The notes under the pieces are model-generated. The model made no database searches, was not told the origin of the DNA, and saw only the letters and a list, made by a program, of their open reading frames with translations. 64,000 nt of DNA from Prorocentrum cordatum (Eukaryota > Sar > Dinophyceae > Prorocentrales > Prorocentraceae), in contig CAUYUJ010003547.1 of assembly GCA_963575745.1 (NCBI GenBank), positions 186,001 through 250,000 of the forward strand, written 5' to 3'. The translations under genes and the position numbers were made by a program. This document shows, piece after piece, positions 40,684-51,780 of this stretch (its first letter is position 1; each line of letters opens with the position of its first letter).

Positions 40684-41248
40684 GGCGTGAAAATCGCCAT
40701 CAGTCGAGCCTCGAGGTCCCGCGGTTCACGGCCCCGGGGAACTTGGTATTCGGATACTTTGGTTTTCTCTATTCATGTATTCAGGTATTCGGGTTATTCG
40801 GGTATTCGGGTATCATGGTATTTGGGTGTTTGGGAATTCGAGTGTTCGGGTATTCGGGTATTCGGGTATTTGGGTATTCGGGTATTCGGGTATTCGGGTG
40901 TTCGGATATTCGCGTCTTCGAGTATTCGGGTATTCGGGTATTGGAGTATTCGGGTATTCGGGTATTTGGGTGCTCGGGTATTCGGGTATTCGGGTAATGT
41001 CGACCCCCCGCTCCGAATGCCCGCCCCCCCCCCCCCGCCCCGAATGCCCGAATACTTGAATACCTGAATACCCGAATACCCGAATACCTGAATACTTGAA
41101 CACTTGACTACCCGAGCACCCGAACACCCGAATGCCAGAATACCCGAGTACCCGAATACCCCAATGCCCGAGTGCTCGATTACCCGAATACCCGAATACC
41201 CGATCACGCGAATACCCGGGCACTTGAATATCCCAAAATTTTCCCAGG
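40684..41248 (+). mobile_element. Introner-like insertion B2 with long TATTCGGG array in both orientations
   Basis: It starts GTGAAAATCGCCATCAGTCG, matching B1. The array reads GGGTATTCGGGTATTCGG from about 40765 to 41000, then a C-run (41024-41038), then the complementary sense CCCGAATACCCGAATACC to about 41225, and ends AAATTTTCCCAG or nearby. The two halves can pair into a long hairpin. It sits between coding-like fragments. Confidence 0.6.
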
Positions 41249-42960
41249 CCGTCGCCATGTCGCAGATGCTGCCGCCCGAGCCGCCGCAGGCAGAGTGGAG
41301 TCGCATCGCGGCGGCTGCAGCCCGAACGAGGAATGCGTCCTTGACTGGCCGCCTCGACGAGTTCCTTGCCCAGTACGCGAACGCCCCGAAGACCAGCCTC
41401 CTGTATGTATATTATTTATAAGGAGCTGCCTGGCCACCACAATTTGTCGCAGTTCTTGCAGGCGCAGCTCGCGTACTTGTTATTTCAAGGGGACCAATGC
41501 CCGATCATGTACTGCAGCCGCGATGACGACTGGTGGGCGTGGGATCAGACGAGAGCCAATTCGATCTTCCAGGCGAGGTCCCCCCCCGTGCTTCAGGAGG
41601 TTGCCGGGCGCTGTCGCGCAGAGAAATGTTTCGGGGAGGGCGAGGGTGGCAGCCCCCACCCCAAGCAGCAGTTTCTGGACAAGACGGCGGCGGCGCTGGA
41701 GTGCCAGCAAGGCATGGAGAAGATCATCCGAGAATCTGCCATGCTGTTCGACGGAGAGGCCGCGTTCGACTTGGACCCGTTTCTATTTCAGCTCAGCAAT
41801 TGCGCAATTGACCTCCGCTCGGACACCGCCCGTCCAGGCCGTCCGACGGACGCGACTTCCCCACGCGGCCCGATTCTGCGCGCCCCAGAGGCGGGCGGCC
41901 GTGAAACGGAGGGGGGGCGAGCGATGCGCGGATGGGTTTGGGGTAAACAAACGCCGTGTTTTCCCCGTTTGAACCGCCCAGACCATGGAAGGACCATTGT
42001 TTCTTCATTTTCTCAACAAGCTGACGCCCCTCGCGCGCCCGCGGAAAGTCGGTGCAACCGCGCGATCAGGAAATGTGTGACATGCTTAGATCTTTCGTTG
42101 GTTCGGGCGGCTCAAGCGGGGAATCGCTGCGTGAAACCCAGAAGGCTAACGCGCGTTTCAGGGCATTGAGACAGGGTGGTCACGTTCGTCGACTGGTGGC
42201 TGCAGAACTCAGACCTCGTGGAATCCGAGTCGGCCAACGATCGCCAGAGGTCAGGGTCGATCTTGTGGTCGCTGCACAAGCGCGGGGGCGACCGTCGCCC
42301 CGACGATTGCGCCGAGCAGCTCGGGGACGCGGGCGCTGAGAATTTCCAGCATATGATGCATTTGCAGGCTCGGCTCTTCGCAGGCGCTCCGCTATGCAAG
42401 TGCGTGCTGCTGTGGAATAGGCGGGGCCGGAATGGCAAGGGGATCTGCGAAGAGGATCTCCCAGGCTGTCCGGGGAGAGCACCGCGTTCCTGTCCGAGCC
42501 GCAGTCTTTACAGCGGACGAGCGTTCCGAACACGAGCGCAACGCTGCGGGCGTGTTCCGTCGCGGGGTTCTAGTAGCTTTCGGCAGCGACGTGCGTTCCG
42601 CGGCTTGGAGCAACGCTGTCTTCAAGAGCAGGAACTCGACCGACCCCATTACAGTCCGCGCGTGCAACTCGGGCGATACCGAGAAGATGAGACCCAATGT
42701 GCCTTTGCATTCCCGCATGCAAAGACATCCCGTCACGGGGGCAGGTTCCTCGGGGCTCGGAGCGCGACCGCTTGCTGCCGATGCACATGCCGAACAAGTT
42801 GTGCGACTCCTTCGGCGCCCCCACGCCCCCGCGCCCCTTCCTCAAGGACAACGGTTTCGAGGCGGAGATTGGCAGGACCCAGTTCGCGATCGGCCTGTTG
42901 CTCAACCCCCATCGCCATCAGGTCATCCGCGCCTTCGAGCGGGGGCCTCTCGCTGCGCGA
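41249..42960 (+). pseudogene. D5/SF3-type helicase (primase-associated), frameshifted
   Basis: A helicase of the poxvirus-D5/phage-P4 primase-helicase type, which unwinds DNA at replication forks. In order: AEWSRIAAAAARTRNASLTG (41290), HNLSQFLQAQLAYLLF and SRDDDWWAWDQTR (41435-41560), then FLFQLSNCAIDLRSDT (about 41780-41830), matching the D5_N N-G-x-x-D-L signature. After insertion C, VLLWNRRGRNGKG (about 42403-42442) is a G-x-x-x-N-G-K Walker A loop. In another frame SNAVFKSRNSTDPITVRACN (about 42608-42670) matches the K-x-L-T-G-x-D-x-I-x-x-R motif. A third frame gives LPMHMPNKLCDSFGAP (about 42775-42825). At least three frame changes make the copy non-functional. Relatives occur in large DNA viruses, virophages and Polinton-like elements. 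Confidence 0.55.
41943..42161 (+). mobile_element. Foldback element C inside the helicase gene, with splice-site-like ends
   Basis: The inverted arms are CCCCGTTTGAACCGCCCAGACC at about 41963-41984 and, in reverse complement, CCCCGCTTGAGCCGCCCGAACC at about 42097-42118. A GTAAAC donor-like site lies at 41943 and a TTTCAG acceptor-like site at 42156-42161. It shares its arms with elements A and D. Confidence 0.6.
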
Positions 42961-44789
42961 GCAGGCAGCGACAGGGGCGAAGACCGCGGCGCACTGGCTC
43001 GAGGCGCGGATGGCCGAGTGGGGCAGGGTGGACGGCGACGGCGCTCACGAGGGCGAGGCGAACGTGGAGTCATTCGCTCTCGCCCTCCTGCAGTGCCAGG
43101 TGGAGCAGACCAGGTGCGAACTGCCAGTGGCCGCCCCGAAGACGACGCGGTGGGCTACCCACCCGGGCCGCGAAGTCACGCGAGCAGAGAATGCGGGCGC
43201 GCGTGGCCTTGCCCCCCTTCGACGCGTCGCTGTACAACCAGCTATTCGCGGACGCTGCCACGTTCGGCGACCTCGCGGAGTACGCGTACAACGTCTCTTT
43301 CGACGCTTGCGCCCCCGTCGAGGACGCGCTCGCCAAGCCCGCCGAAGCCGAAGTGCCGAGCAGACGCTGCCGCTGCGCTGTTTGCGAGGCAGCCAGCTTG
43401 ACCGCGCTGCGGGCCCGGCGCGACTCGGGGGCCGCCGTCGCGGGCGAGCGTCGCCAGGAGGGGCTGTCTGCGCACATGGATCTCCTGGGCCAGGCGGGCA
43501 AGGCCCGCGCCATGAAGGACGGCTTCCTCCGCCCGACCTCCGTGCCAGAGTGCCCAGACATCCCCGCCCATGGCCGCGAGTACTGTCAGCTCAGCAAGAT
43601 CGGCCGCGCGCGCGAGTCAGGCCCAGGGCTTCCGTCTTGCACCAGGGCGACGCGAGTCGTCGCGTTCGACGGCCTGGCGGTGGGTGAGTTCGACATGATT
43701 GCGGGTTCTACCAGATATTCCTGGAGGCGCTGCGTCCGCACGTTCCGGATGGAGCCATTGAGCGCGACTTCGGGATCGTCAAGATGCGCTCGGGTAAGTC
43801 CAAAGTGTGGCGCCCCGCCGTGGCTCAGCATTATAACATCGACGTGTCTGAGGCCAAGGAAATCTTCTCGCGGCTACCGTTCAAGGGGCGCCTTCAGCCC
43901 GATGCATCCTGGGAGAGCGATCGCCCCGACGAGATTCTGCCGTGCTTGATGGAGTTGAGGGGCGCTTTCAGGCGCGGCCAGGAGATCCTGGTGGCTCAGT
44001 GTGACGATCGCAAGAAGGCGAGGTTCTGGAATTCGACGTTGCCGCTGGCCTGCCCGACCGCGCGCGGCTTCGGGGTTCGCTGCTCTCCCGCGGCGAGCCC
44101 AGCCGCGGCGGCGGGGGCCACCAGTGGAGCGGGGACTTCCAAGAACCGCACGGTTGCATCCATGGAGAAGGTACTGCAGAAGGCGCATCCAGGGTCCTCG
44201 GCGCCCTCGCTGCACCTGCGGACGATGGGGGGCGACATCCTCGAGAGCATGGCTGTTGCTGCCGAGGGACTGCACGCGTGCGTCTTGAGTTTGGTGTTCG
44301 ACGGCACGTGCGTGGCCACGCCTTCCATGTCCGACATCAAGGGGGTGTTCCACGCGGTGGCCGACCACGTCTGGAAGACGCGCAGTGTCCGCATCGCCTT
44401 GAAAGCAGTGGGCGGCGAGACGATCAAGGCATTCTCGGCGAAACGCAACCGCCCGTGCGATGAGGGCGCTGCTGAGGCGGCCCGGCAGAGGATGCAGGTG
44501 TGCCACCTGGCCCAGGAGATGGAGAAGTCGCTGGATGTCGATGCGGCTGCGGCGACTGGCGGCGCGCCCGAGGTCTGCGGGCTGCCTTGCACGCAGGAGG
44601 GTCAGCGCGGACGCGAACCGCGCGGCGGGCTGCGCTGCGGTGGCCAGCGGGGCGGCCGAGAGCGGCGGGCAGCTCATCGCGCAGGAGGAGCAACGCAACA
44701 TCGAGCCTGGCACGCAGTGGCCGTCGATGGCAGGCCGCTGGAACGAGGGCGACGCGGCCGTCTCCGACGCGGCCCACGCCAGCGCATGA
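42960..44789 (+). pseudogene. DNA-polymerase-like region downstream of the D5-like helicase, frameshifted
   Basis: Starts in one frame with AAHWLEARMAEWG and NVESFALALLQCQVEQTRCE (about 42985-43130). A second frame (43180-43700) has two C-x-C/C-x2-C pairs (RRCRCAVCEAAS), then GREYCQLSKIGRARESGPGL and VGEFDMI. The latter recalls the G-P-S-L-Q...D-I-D segment of a polymerase family found in virus-like and dinoflagellate elements. A frame change near 43705 leads into FYQIFLEALRPHVPDGAIER, AKEIFSRLPFKG, LPCLMELRGAFRRGQ and LSLVFDGTCVA (44287-44320), where FDG aligns with a catalytic-Asp loop. After about 44590 the frame changes again, with QLIAQEEQRNIEPGTQW and stop TGA 44787-44789. The polymerase call is by eye. 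Confidence 0.45.
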
Positions 44790-45159
44790 TCTGATCGAAC
44801 GGCCCAGGCACGATTGGGGGCCCGTTGCCTGGCCGTCAAGATCGCGGCCATGAGGCAAACCGTCGCCTTGGGATTATGTTCCTTGCGTGCGTGCAGAGTT
44901 TGCGCGGTGCTTTCGAGGGCAGGACTTGCTTGGGATTGTTGTCGCGGTCGCTGCTGCGCTGGCCGTCCCGCTCGCGGCAGCAGGGCCACCTAGTTGCTAG
45001 CTTCTCGGCTTGGCCTGCATGTGCGCGCGACGCGCGCGGGGGCAGGACTCGCTCGGGATGGCTCGCTTCGTTTGCAAACTCGATTGCGAAAAACCCCGGC
45101 CCGCCCCCGCCATCTTTTCCTGCCGCTTGCAATTCGCCTTGGGGCGTTTGCCGCGCGTT
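44790..45159. other. No gene seen
   Basis: Mixed GC-rich sequence between the polymerase-like region and foldback element D. Confidence 0.35.
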
Positions 45160-45345
45160 TCTTAAAGTTGTTTCTGTTTGAACCGCCTGAACCTTAAAGC
45201 GACCTAAGATTTCACAATGTATTTCACGCGCGGGCGCCATTGGCGGCGCTTTCGCGAGTGTCGACAGAGCGTCGAAGCCAAGCGACAATTAGTGAAACGT
45301 TGGGTGCTTAAACGCGTTCAGGCGGTTCTAACGGGAAATATCTAG
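45160..45345. mobile_element. Foldback element D
   Basis: The arms are TTTGAACCGCCTGAACC at 45176-45192 and, in reverse complement, TTAGAACCGCCTGAACG at about 45318-45334. The whole element is about 180 bp, with no coding content. Same family as elements A and C. Confidence 0.65.
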
Positions 45346-45549
45346 GGGAACGACGCTCGATATCGACGGTTGGGAGGATTGGGGCGATGCCGCCGCCGTG
45401 GCTGGCACTCGTTGCTAGGCCCATCGGCACAGGGGGCGCCGCATCAGCATGCTAATGGATCACGTCGTCGGCATTCGGGCAGGATCCATTTCCCAGCTGC
45501 AAATCAACAGCATAGCAACCGATAAGTTTGCTTTCGGACACCCCTCCCC

Positions 45550-46725
45550 CGCAAAACCCCGCTCCCTCCCGAGCCCCCCCCCCCGGCGCTGGCGCAAGCG
45601 TTGGCGGCGGCCAGCAGCGTCGGCGGCGGGGGCGCAGCGACGATGGCCAGAGGCAGCCCTAAGGGGGGGGGTTCAAGCCCCGCCCCTCTCCCCCCCCAGC
45701 TCCGCCGGCACTGGCGGCGGCCAGCGGCGCCGGCGTCGGCTCCAGCGACCGCGGGGGCAGAGCGACGACCCTTACCACCACTGCAACCGCCGCCACCACT
45801 ACCGCCGCCACCACCGCCTCAACCTACCACCGCCACCAACCCACCGCGCAAAAACCACCACCACAGCCACCACCACCACAATCACCACCACGACTTACGA
45901 TCGCAAACACCACCACCACCACCGCCGCCACCGCCACCGCCTCCACCACCAGCACCACCTCCACAAACCACCGCCACCACCGCATCCCAACACCACCACC
46001 ACCACCACACCACCACCACCACCACACCACCACCACCACACCATCACAAACACCACCACCACAACTCACCATCACCAGCACCACCACCACCACAAAAACC
46101 CACCACCACTACCACTGCCATCACAATCTACCGCACCACCGCCACCAACGCCACAAAAAAACACGGCTACCAGCAGCGCAACCCACCACCACCACCACAA
46201 AACACCACGCCACCACCGCCGCCACCACCACCACCACCAGCACCACCTCCACAAACCACCGCCACCACCACAACCCACCACCACCACCACCACCACCACC
46301 ATAAACCACCACCAAGCTACCACCACCACAACCACCACCACAAACTACCACCACAACACCACCAAACCACCACCACCACCACTTCCCACCACCACAACAA
46401 CCAACACCACCACAACAAACCACGACACAACCACCTCCACAAACCACCACCACCGCCACCACGGCCACCACAACCCACCACCACCACCACCACCACAGTC
46501 GTCCTCGTCGACGGTCCCCGCCGCCGCCGCCCGCCGCCGCAGGCGCCGGCGCCGGCCCAGAAAAGGAAATCGTCGCCGCCGCCGCCAGCCGTCGCCGACG
46601 CGAACGCCGGCCCGAGGAGAGGCGGGGGGGCTTCGAACCTCCCCCTCCATCCACGGGCGGGGGGTCCGGTTTCCACCGCCCCCCCCCTCCGAGCGACCGC
46701 AGAACGCGCTCTTTCGGGCGTTTCT
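45550..46725. repeat. CCA-rich dispersed element, copy 1
   Basis: It contains two GC-rich blocks with GGCGCTGGCG and GGCGGCCAGCAGCG words and a long CCA/CAC trinucleotide region (about 45780-46490). A conserved right block starts GTCGTCCTCGTCGACGGTCC at 46498, runs through GCAGGCGCCGGCGCCGGCCC, and ends AGCGACCGCAGAACGCGCTC at 46693. Copy 2 at 56361-57505 has the same order and orientation. Confidence 0.8.
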
Positions 46726-47014
46726 GCGGCCATGCGACCCCTTGGCATAAGAAAACTTGCCTTTTGGCTTTTCATGCCCCGGGGCCCCTGGGCCTGCTCA
46801 AATACAAAATGAAAAGCGGCAGGTGTGTTTTTCTTGGAAAGTGCCACGAACAAATTGGTAGGCAAAAACAAACGCGGCAAATTTAGGATTTGGATCGCTC
46901 AGCCCTGCCCCGCCTTGTTTTGCCCCCGCGCGTCCAGGCTCTTGGGGCTCTAGGTGCTTGGCCGCGCGTGCGATGTATAACCGCGCTTCGCACTTCCAGC
47001 GCAAATCTTTGGGC
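46726..47014. other. No gene seen
   Basis: Mixed sequence, some AT-richer, without motif support. Confidence 0.35.
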
Positions 47015-47430
47015 GTGGGATTTTTACCGACAGCGCTGCGTGAATGAATGATTCGGCTCGTCGCTCACTTCTAAAGTCATGGTGAGCGCTGCGGGACATC
47101 ATTCAGACGCGCAGGTGCCCTCCCTCGTTCTGGCGTGATGCAATAGAGGCCAGCCACAGACATTGACAGCGCTTGCACGAGGTTGCCTGGGGAAGGCCAG
47201 CTTCCATCGCCGCCCGTTCCTCAAGTTTCTCGGCGATCCCGTAACCGCCCCTCTTCACCTTCCATTTTCTCCGACACAATTTGGGTTATTAACCGACAAC
47301 ACCGTGTGAACGAATAGTTCGGCTCGGCGCTTTCCTCTGCGTTCGTAGTCAGTGCTAACGGATGTCATCCAAATGCGCAGGCGTTCACCCTCGTTTTGGC
47401 GTGGTGGAGAAGAGGCCTGTCGCAGACATG
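47015..47430. repeat. Tandem duplication, spacing about 264 bp
   Basis: ACCGACAGCGCTGCGTGAATGAATGATTCGGCTCG-type sequence at about 47027 recurs at about 47291 with ACCGACAACACCGTGTGAACGAA. Similarity continues through GGACATCATTCAGACGCGCAGG and GGATGTCATCCAAATGCGCAGG. Confidence 0.65.
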
Positions 47431-48200
47431 ATGATGATGGTGATGATTTGTGAGCACCTGGGGCCTGGGGCGGTCGCGGATCTTGCGGCGGGGTATCTGC
47501 CTGGAGTCTCGCCCGAGCAGCGCGCGCCTAATCTGACAGGTGCAGTGTTTTTTTGTATCCTGTTTTCCAGGCGGAAAACAATCAGCACATTAGGAATCCG
47601 ATTGTTACAGCGTTTGTTTGAAGCGTTCTTGATGCAATAAAAATGGCCAGTCGTCGATCGCATCTGGATTCGGTTGCGCGGGCTCGACGGGCGATCGAAA
47701 ATGCAAAACACCCCCACAGAGCATGACCCCAGCGCCCCTTGCAGGCGCGCAGTGCATCACATCTTGGGGTTGCGGGGAAACGGCTTCAGTAGTCTCACTG
47801 GGCCCTGTGCGTCCAGGATCATCATGTTCGAACGCGTTGGACTGTTAATGCGCCCTTGTCAGTGTGATGCAGTACGCCCCAGTGGTATGCAATCGGTGCC
47901 TGATGGTGCCCTCGGGCTGCATCCCTCGCCTGCCTTTAGACCCGTGTCGGTGCCTATTGGACGCCAGATGGTTCATCGCGTTAACAGATGCCCCTTGTGT
48001 GCCCCGCCTTCACTCGGCATTCTCGCCCAGTCGTTCCACTGGCCCGTCGCTGGTTCCACGCGAAGCCTGGGGACTCATGTAAGCTCGCAGCGTCTCATTG
48101 TTTCCCAGGAGCTAATGTGAATTATGTTTGCCTCCCCCGGGCCCCCATTGGAGCGGAGGTTCTTCTCGTTGCGTCCGCGGGCCTTGTGCATTCTCTGGAA
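47431..48200. other. No gene seen
   Basis: Moderate-GC sequence with short open frames on both strands and no motif. Confidence 0.3.
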
Positions 48201-48246
48201 TGCGGTCGCGCGCGATGTCGCGCCCCGCTGCATTAGGCCCAAGCAT

Positions 48247-48403
48247 GGCCAAGGAGGTGCCCGACCCTTGGGCTGCCGCGGCCACATCTTTGGCGGCCGC
48301 GGGGCTTGGCGCCGTGGAAGCGGTCGCCAGCGCGCGGCCCATGCTGGCGCCGGAAAGTCGATTGTTCCACGATGCACACATCCCAGAATACACGTGCAAC
48401 TAG
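48247..48403 (+). other. Possible small coding exon (weak)
   Basis: After CTGCATTAG, an ATG at 48245-48247 region opens MAKEVPDPWAAAATSLAAAG and LGAVEAVASARPMLAPES with high third-position G/C, then runs into the satellite and stops at about 48403. It could be a first exon, or composition alone. Confidence 0.2.
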
Positions 48404-50040
48404 TTGTTTTTCACCATTGAGTTTTCGAGGTTAAGATGGTTATTACGCATGCGTGTTTGCATTTCGCACGCGCGGGCGCGCGCACGCGCGCGCGAGCAAC
48501 GAGGATAATACCAGGCGCCACAATGCATCATGTCACGTTGAGGCTTCCAGAATAGAGTGAAACGCGTAGTTGCACCGCATTGCATTTTTCGACGTTGAGG
48601 CCTCCAGAATACGAATGAGACATTTCATTCGCAGCATTGAGTTTTCGAGATTAACATGGCCATTATGCAAGCGCGTTTACATTGCGCGCTCGTGCGCGCG
48701 CGGGCAGCGAGGGCAATTCATTGTGCCACAATGCATTATGCCGCGCTGCGGCTTCCAGAATACGAGTGAACTGATTGGTTTCCACCGTTCAGTTGTCGAA
48801 AGTAAGGATGCTATTCGGTCTGAGCTTTTGCCTTGTTCACGCGCGCGCGTGCGCGCGCGCGATCAACCGGGAAATTACATCGTGACGCAAGGCATCATTT
48901 CACGTTGAGTCCCCCAGAATGCGAGTGATACAATTGGCTTTCACCAGTCAGCATCTTATAAACTTAGAGTGCTGTTACGCATGGGACATTTGCATTGCGC
49001 ACGCGCGCGCGCAACGAGGAACGCAGAGTGGGCCACTCTGCATGATTCCACGTTTACTGCCTCCAGAGTGTGAGTGGAACGCTTGGTTTTCCACCATTCA
49101 AGTCTCAGAAGTATGATGGCTATTCTGCACCGGTTGCCTTAATAAGTTTTTGCATTACGCGCGCGTGCAACGAGGTCAGGTCATTGCGTCGCAATTTGTT
49201 TTTCACGCTGGGGCCCCAGGATACAAGTGAAACTATTGGTTTCCGCAATTCAGGTTTTCTAAACTAAGGTGGTTATTCGGCGCAGGTTGACGCGTTGCGC
49301 GCGTGCAACGAGGGGCGCGCATTGCGCCGCAATGCATGATTGCGTGCAGCATATATGTGGAACAGCTTGTTACCACTATTCAGAACTCGAGCTTATGATG
49401 GCGATGTGGCTTCGGTGTTTGCGTGGCGCTCGCGCGGGCGCCAGCGCGCGCGCGCGCCCGCGCGCGCGCGAGCAAGGAGTGAAGCGCATTGTACCACATT
49501 GCACTATTCCACGTTGAGCCCCCCAGAATATGAGTGACACGCTAGATTTTTGCCGTTGCGTTTTCGAAGTTACGATGGCTATTCGGCATCAACTTTTGCA
49601 TTGCACGCTCAAGAGCGCGCGCGCATGAGCGCGCGCGCGAGCACTGAGGAACGCGTATTGTATCGCAATGCATCATTCCACATTGGGGCCTCTTCGGGAT
49701 GCGAGTCAGGCACTAGGTGACGCCCATTTAGTTATCGAGCTTAGGGTGGCCATGCTGCATCGGTTTCTTCCGCTGTGCGCACGCAAGCGTGCACGTGCAA
49801 TGAGCAGCGCGTTGTATCGCGCTGCATCCTGCCACGTTGGGGGCATGCGAATACGGGTGAAACGCTTGGTTTCCACAGTGTTTCTCGCATCCAGCGTGGC
49901 CACTCGGCGCCGTTCGTTTTTGCGTGGCGCGGGCAGGCGGGTAATGGGGAAGTTTAATTTGCGTCGCAGTGTCCACGTTTATGCCATCATAATAAAAGAA
50001 CACTAGGTTGTCGGCCGTTGGGTTTGGAAATTAACATTGC
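48380..50040. repeat. Degenerate satellite, about 150-165 bp units with alternating CG core
   Basis: About eleven units are marked by CCAGAATACGAGTGAA-like words (48382, 48547, 48604, 48755, 48912, 49061, 49213, 49520 and further diverged copies). Each contains a GATGGCTATTCGGC-like word and a CGCGCGCG core (for example 48475-48500, 48840-48862, 49448-49470, 49616-49640). Confidence 0.75.
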
Positions 50041-50590
50041 CATTCGGCAGTGAGTTCTGCGTCGCGCGCGGGGGAGCTGCGCGGTGCGCTGCGCACCTGT
50101 CTCGCGCGGGGCGCGGGCGAGTTTTTGGGCCCGCAGTCGGCGGGGGCCCGCGTCTCGGCGTCGGCCGAGCCACGTCTACGGATTGCAGCTCGCAGGCGCG
50201 CATTCGCGCAGGGAGCTATTGGGCACGCGCGCTCTCAGCCGTGCGAAGCCGCATTCGGCGGGGCCAGCGGCGCCCGCGTGCCGCTATGAACCTAGAGCCC
50301 AGAGCGGGCCCATTGCGCGCCCTGCTTACATTCCCAACTCAACGGCCCGCCGCCCGCGCTTGCGTTCGGGGCAGACCTGCTCGGGATAGCGATATGTGCG
50401 ACGTGGAGGCAGCGTCGCCGCGCCCGCCAGTGTCCTTGTTTGTCCGTGATCGAGAAGGAGCGATCCTGCGCTGGTCGCTCTTGGGGCCGTCAGCGCGCGC
50501 CGCGTTGCTTTCCGACTCGGGCCCGCATTCGCCGCGGCCGCGTCGGGCAATGCATGGGGGCTGGGGGGGGGTGCGGGGGGCGCAAATTGC
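50041..50590. repeat. GC-rich transition part of the satellite region
   Basis: Units with GCGCGC cores and GGGCCCG words, more GC-rich than the preceding array and too diverged to set a period by eye. Confidence 0.4.
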
Positions 50591-51050
50591 GCTTCTCCCG
50601 TTGTCCAAGATGGCAGAATGGCCGAGGCCCCGGGGTGCTTGGCAGACCGCGCGCCGCCCGAGCTTTGTCCGAGCCGGGAGGATGGTCGAGGTGCGGGGGG
50701 GGTCGGCAGACCGCGCGCTACCCCAGGTCTGATCTGGGAGGATGGCCGAGGTGCGGAGGGGGGCCAGCAGACCGCGCATTGCCTCAGGTCCATCCGAGCC
50801 GGCGGGGGGATGACCGAGGTGCGGGGGGGGCGGCAGACCGCACATTACCGCAGGTCCATCCGAGCCGGGAGGATGCCCGAGGTGCGGGGGGGGGGCACCA
50901 GACCGCGCACTACCCCAGGTCACTCGCTCGCAACACACTCTGAATCGTCGTCCGGGAGGATGGCCGAGGTGCGGGGGGGGGTCGGCAGACCGTGCGTTAC
51001 CCAAGGTCCATCCGAGCCGGGATGATGCCCGAGGTGCCAGGGGTCATAGT
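50591..51050. repeat. Tandem repeat, 60-86 bp units with GAGGTGCGGGGGGG and GGCAGACCGCGC
   Basis: About seven copies. GGGAGGATGGCCGAGGTGCG-like words start at 50676, 50736, about 50803, 50867, 50953 and 51018, each followed by a G-run and GCAGACCGCGC-type words. Unit length varies because of the G-run and one insertion. Confidence 0.8.
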
Positions 51051-51780
51051 ACAATGGGGTGCCCACAGTGGGGCGCAGAGCAAGGCACCCTCCTCGGCGA
51101 CGAGCTCGACGGCGAGATGCATGCCGCGGGGGGCGCCTTCAGGGTGGAGTGCCCTCCCTGGCGGAGATCTCTCGGGCGGGGCGCGACCGCCGCACGGGGC
51201 CCAGACTTTGCGGCGTCCGGCGACCGCCGCAACGGGCTGCGTGCAGGGCCTGGGGGGGTGGGGGGGGCGTTTTGGGGCGCCGCAAGACGGCTTCGCGCGC
51301 GGGCGCCAGTGGCTCCCTCGGAGATCAGCGGCGACATTTGCGGGGGCACTCCTGGGGGCCCGTGGGGTCAGGCCGTTGCCGCTCGCTGGGAAAACTCGTT
51401 TGGCGAAGGGCCCACCCATTTGCAGATGTGAGTGCCGCAGTTGTGGATATCGTCTTCGGTGGCGCTCCCCATGGGGCCACGAAGCGCGCGGGGGGCGCGC
51501 CGAAAAAATGGGTTGCGGGGGCGCATGGGGACGTTGCCGTTGAGGCCTTAGGTGGAGCTCCCCGTGGGGCCATTCCCGCTCGGCGTCTTCCGACGCAGGA
51601 TGAGCCTGAGCGGCCGCGCGCGCGCCGTGTCTGCGCTTCACGGGCGGCGCCCTTCCAGTAGATTGGGGCCGGGCTGATGCGAGGCGCGGCGGTGCCCCCC
51701 CTCGCGCGCCGCGCTGAGTGGCGCCGTGGCGCCGGGGCCGCCGCGGGGGCGGCCGCCCTGCCCCCCGTCGCACTCTGCGA
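51051..51780. other. No gene supported
   Basis: GC-rich sequence with long open frames on both strands. No motif. The words GGGGGCGCGCCG and GGGGCGCATGGGG recur. Confidence 0.3.

Noticed and set aside
41404-41459. A 56-bp GTATGT...TTGCAG intron in the helicase gene
   Set aside because: Splicing it out would put the downstream LAYLLF segment out of frame; a simple frameshift fits better.
45449-46812. Two Pro/His/Thr-rich frames of about 400 codons
   Set aside because: They come from the CCA/CAC repeat; an equivalent artefact appears in the second copy at 56058-57817.
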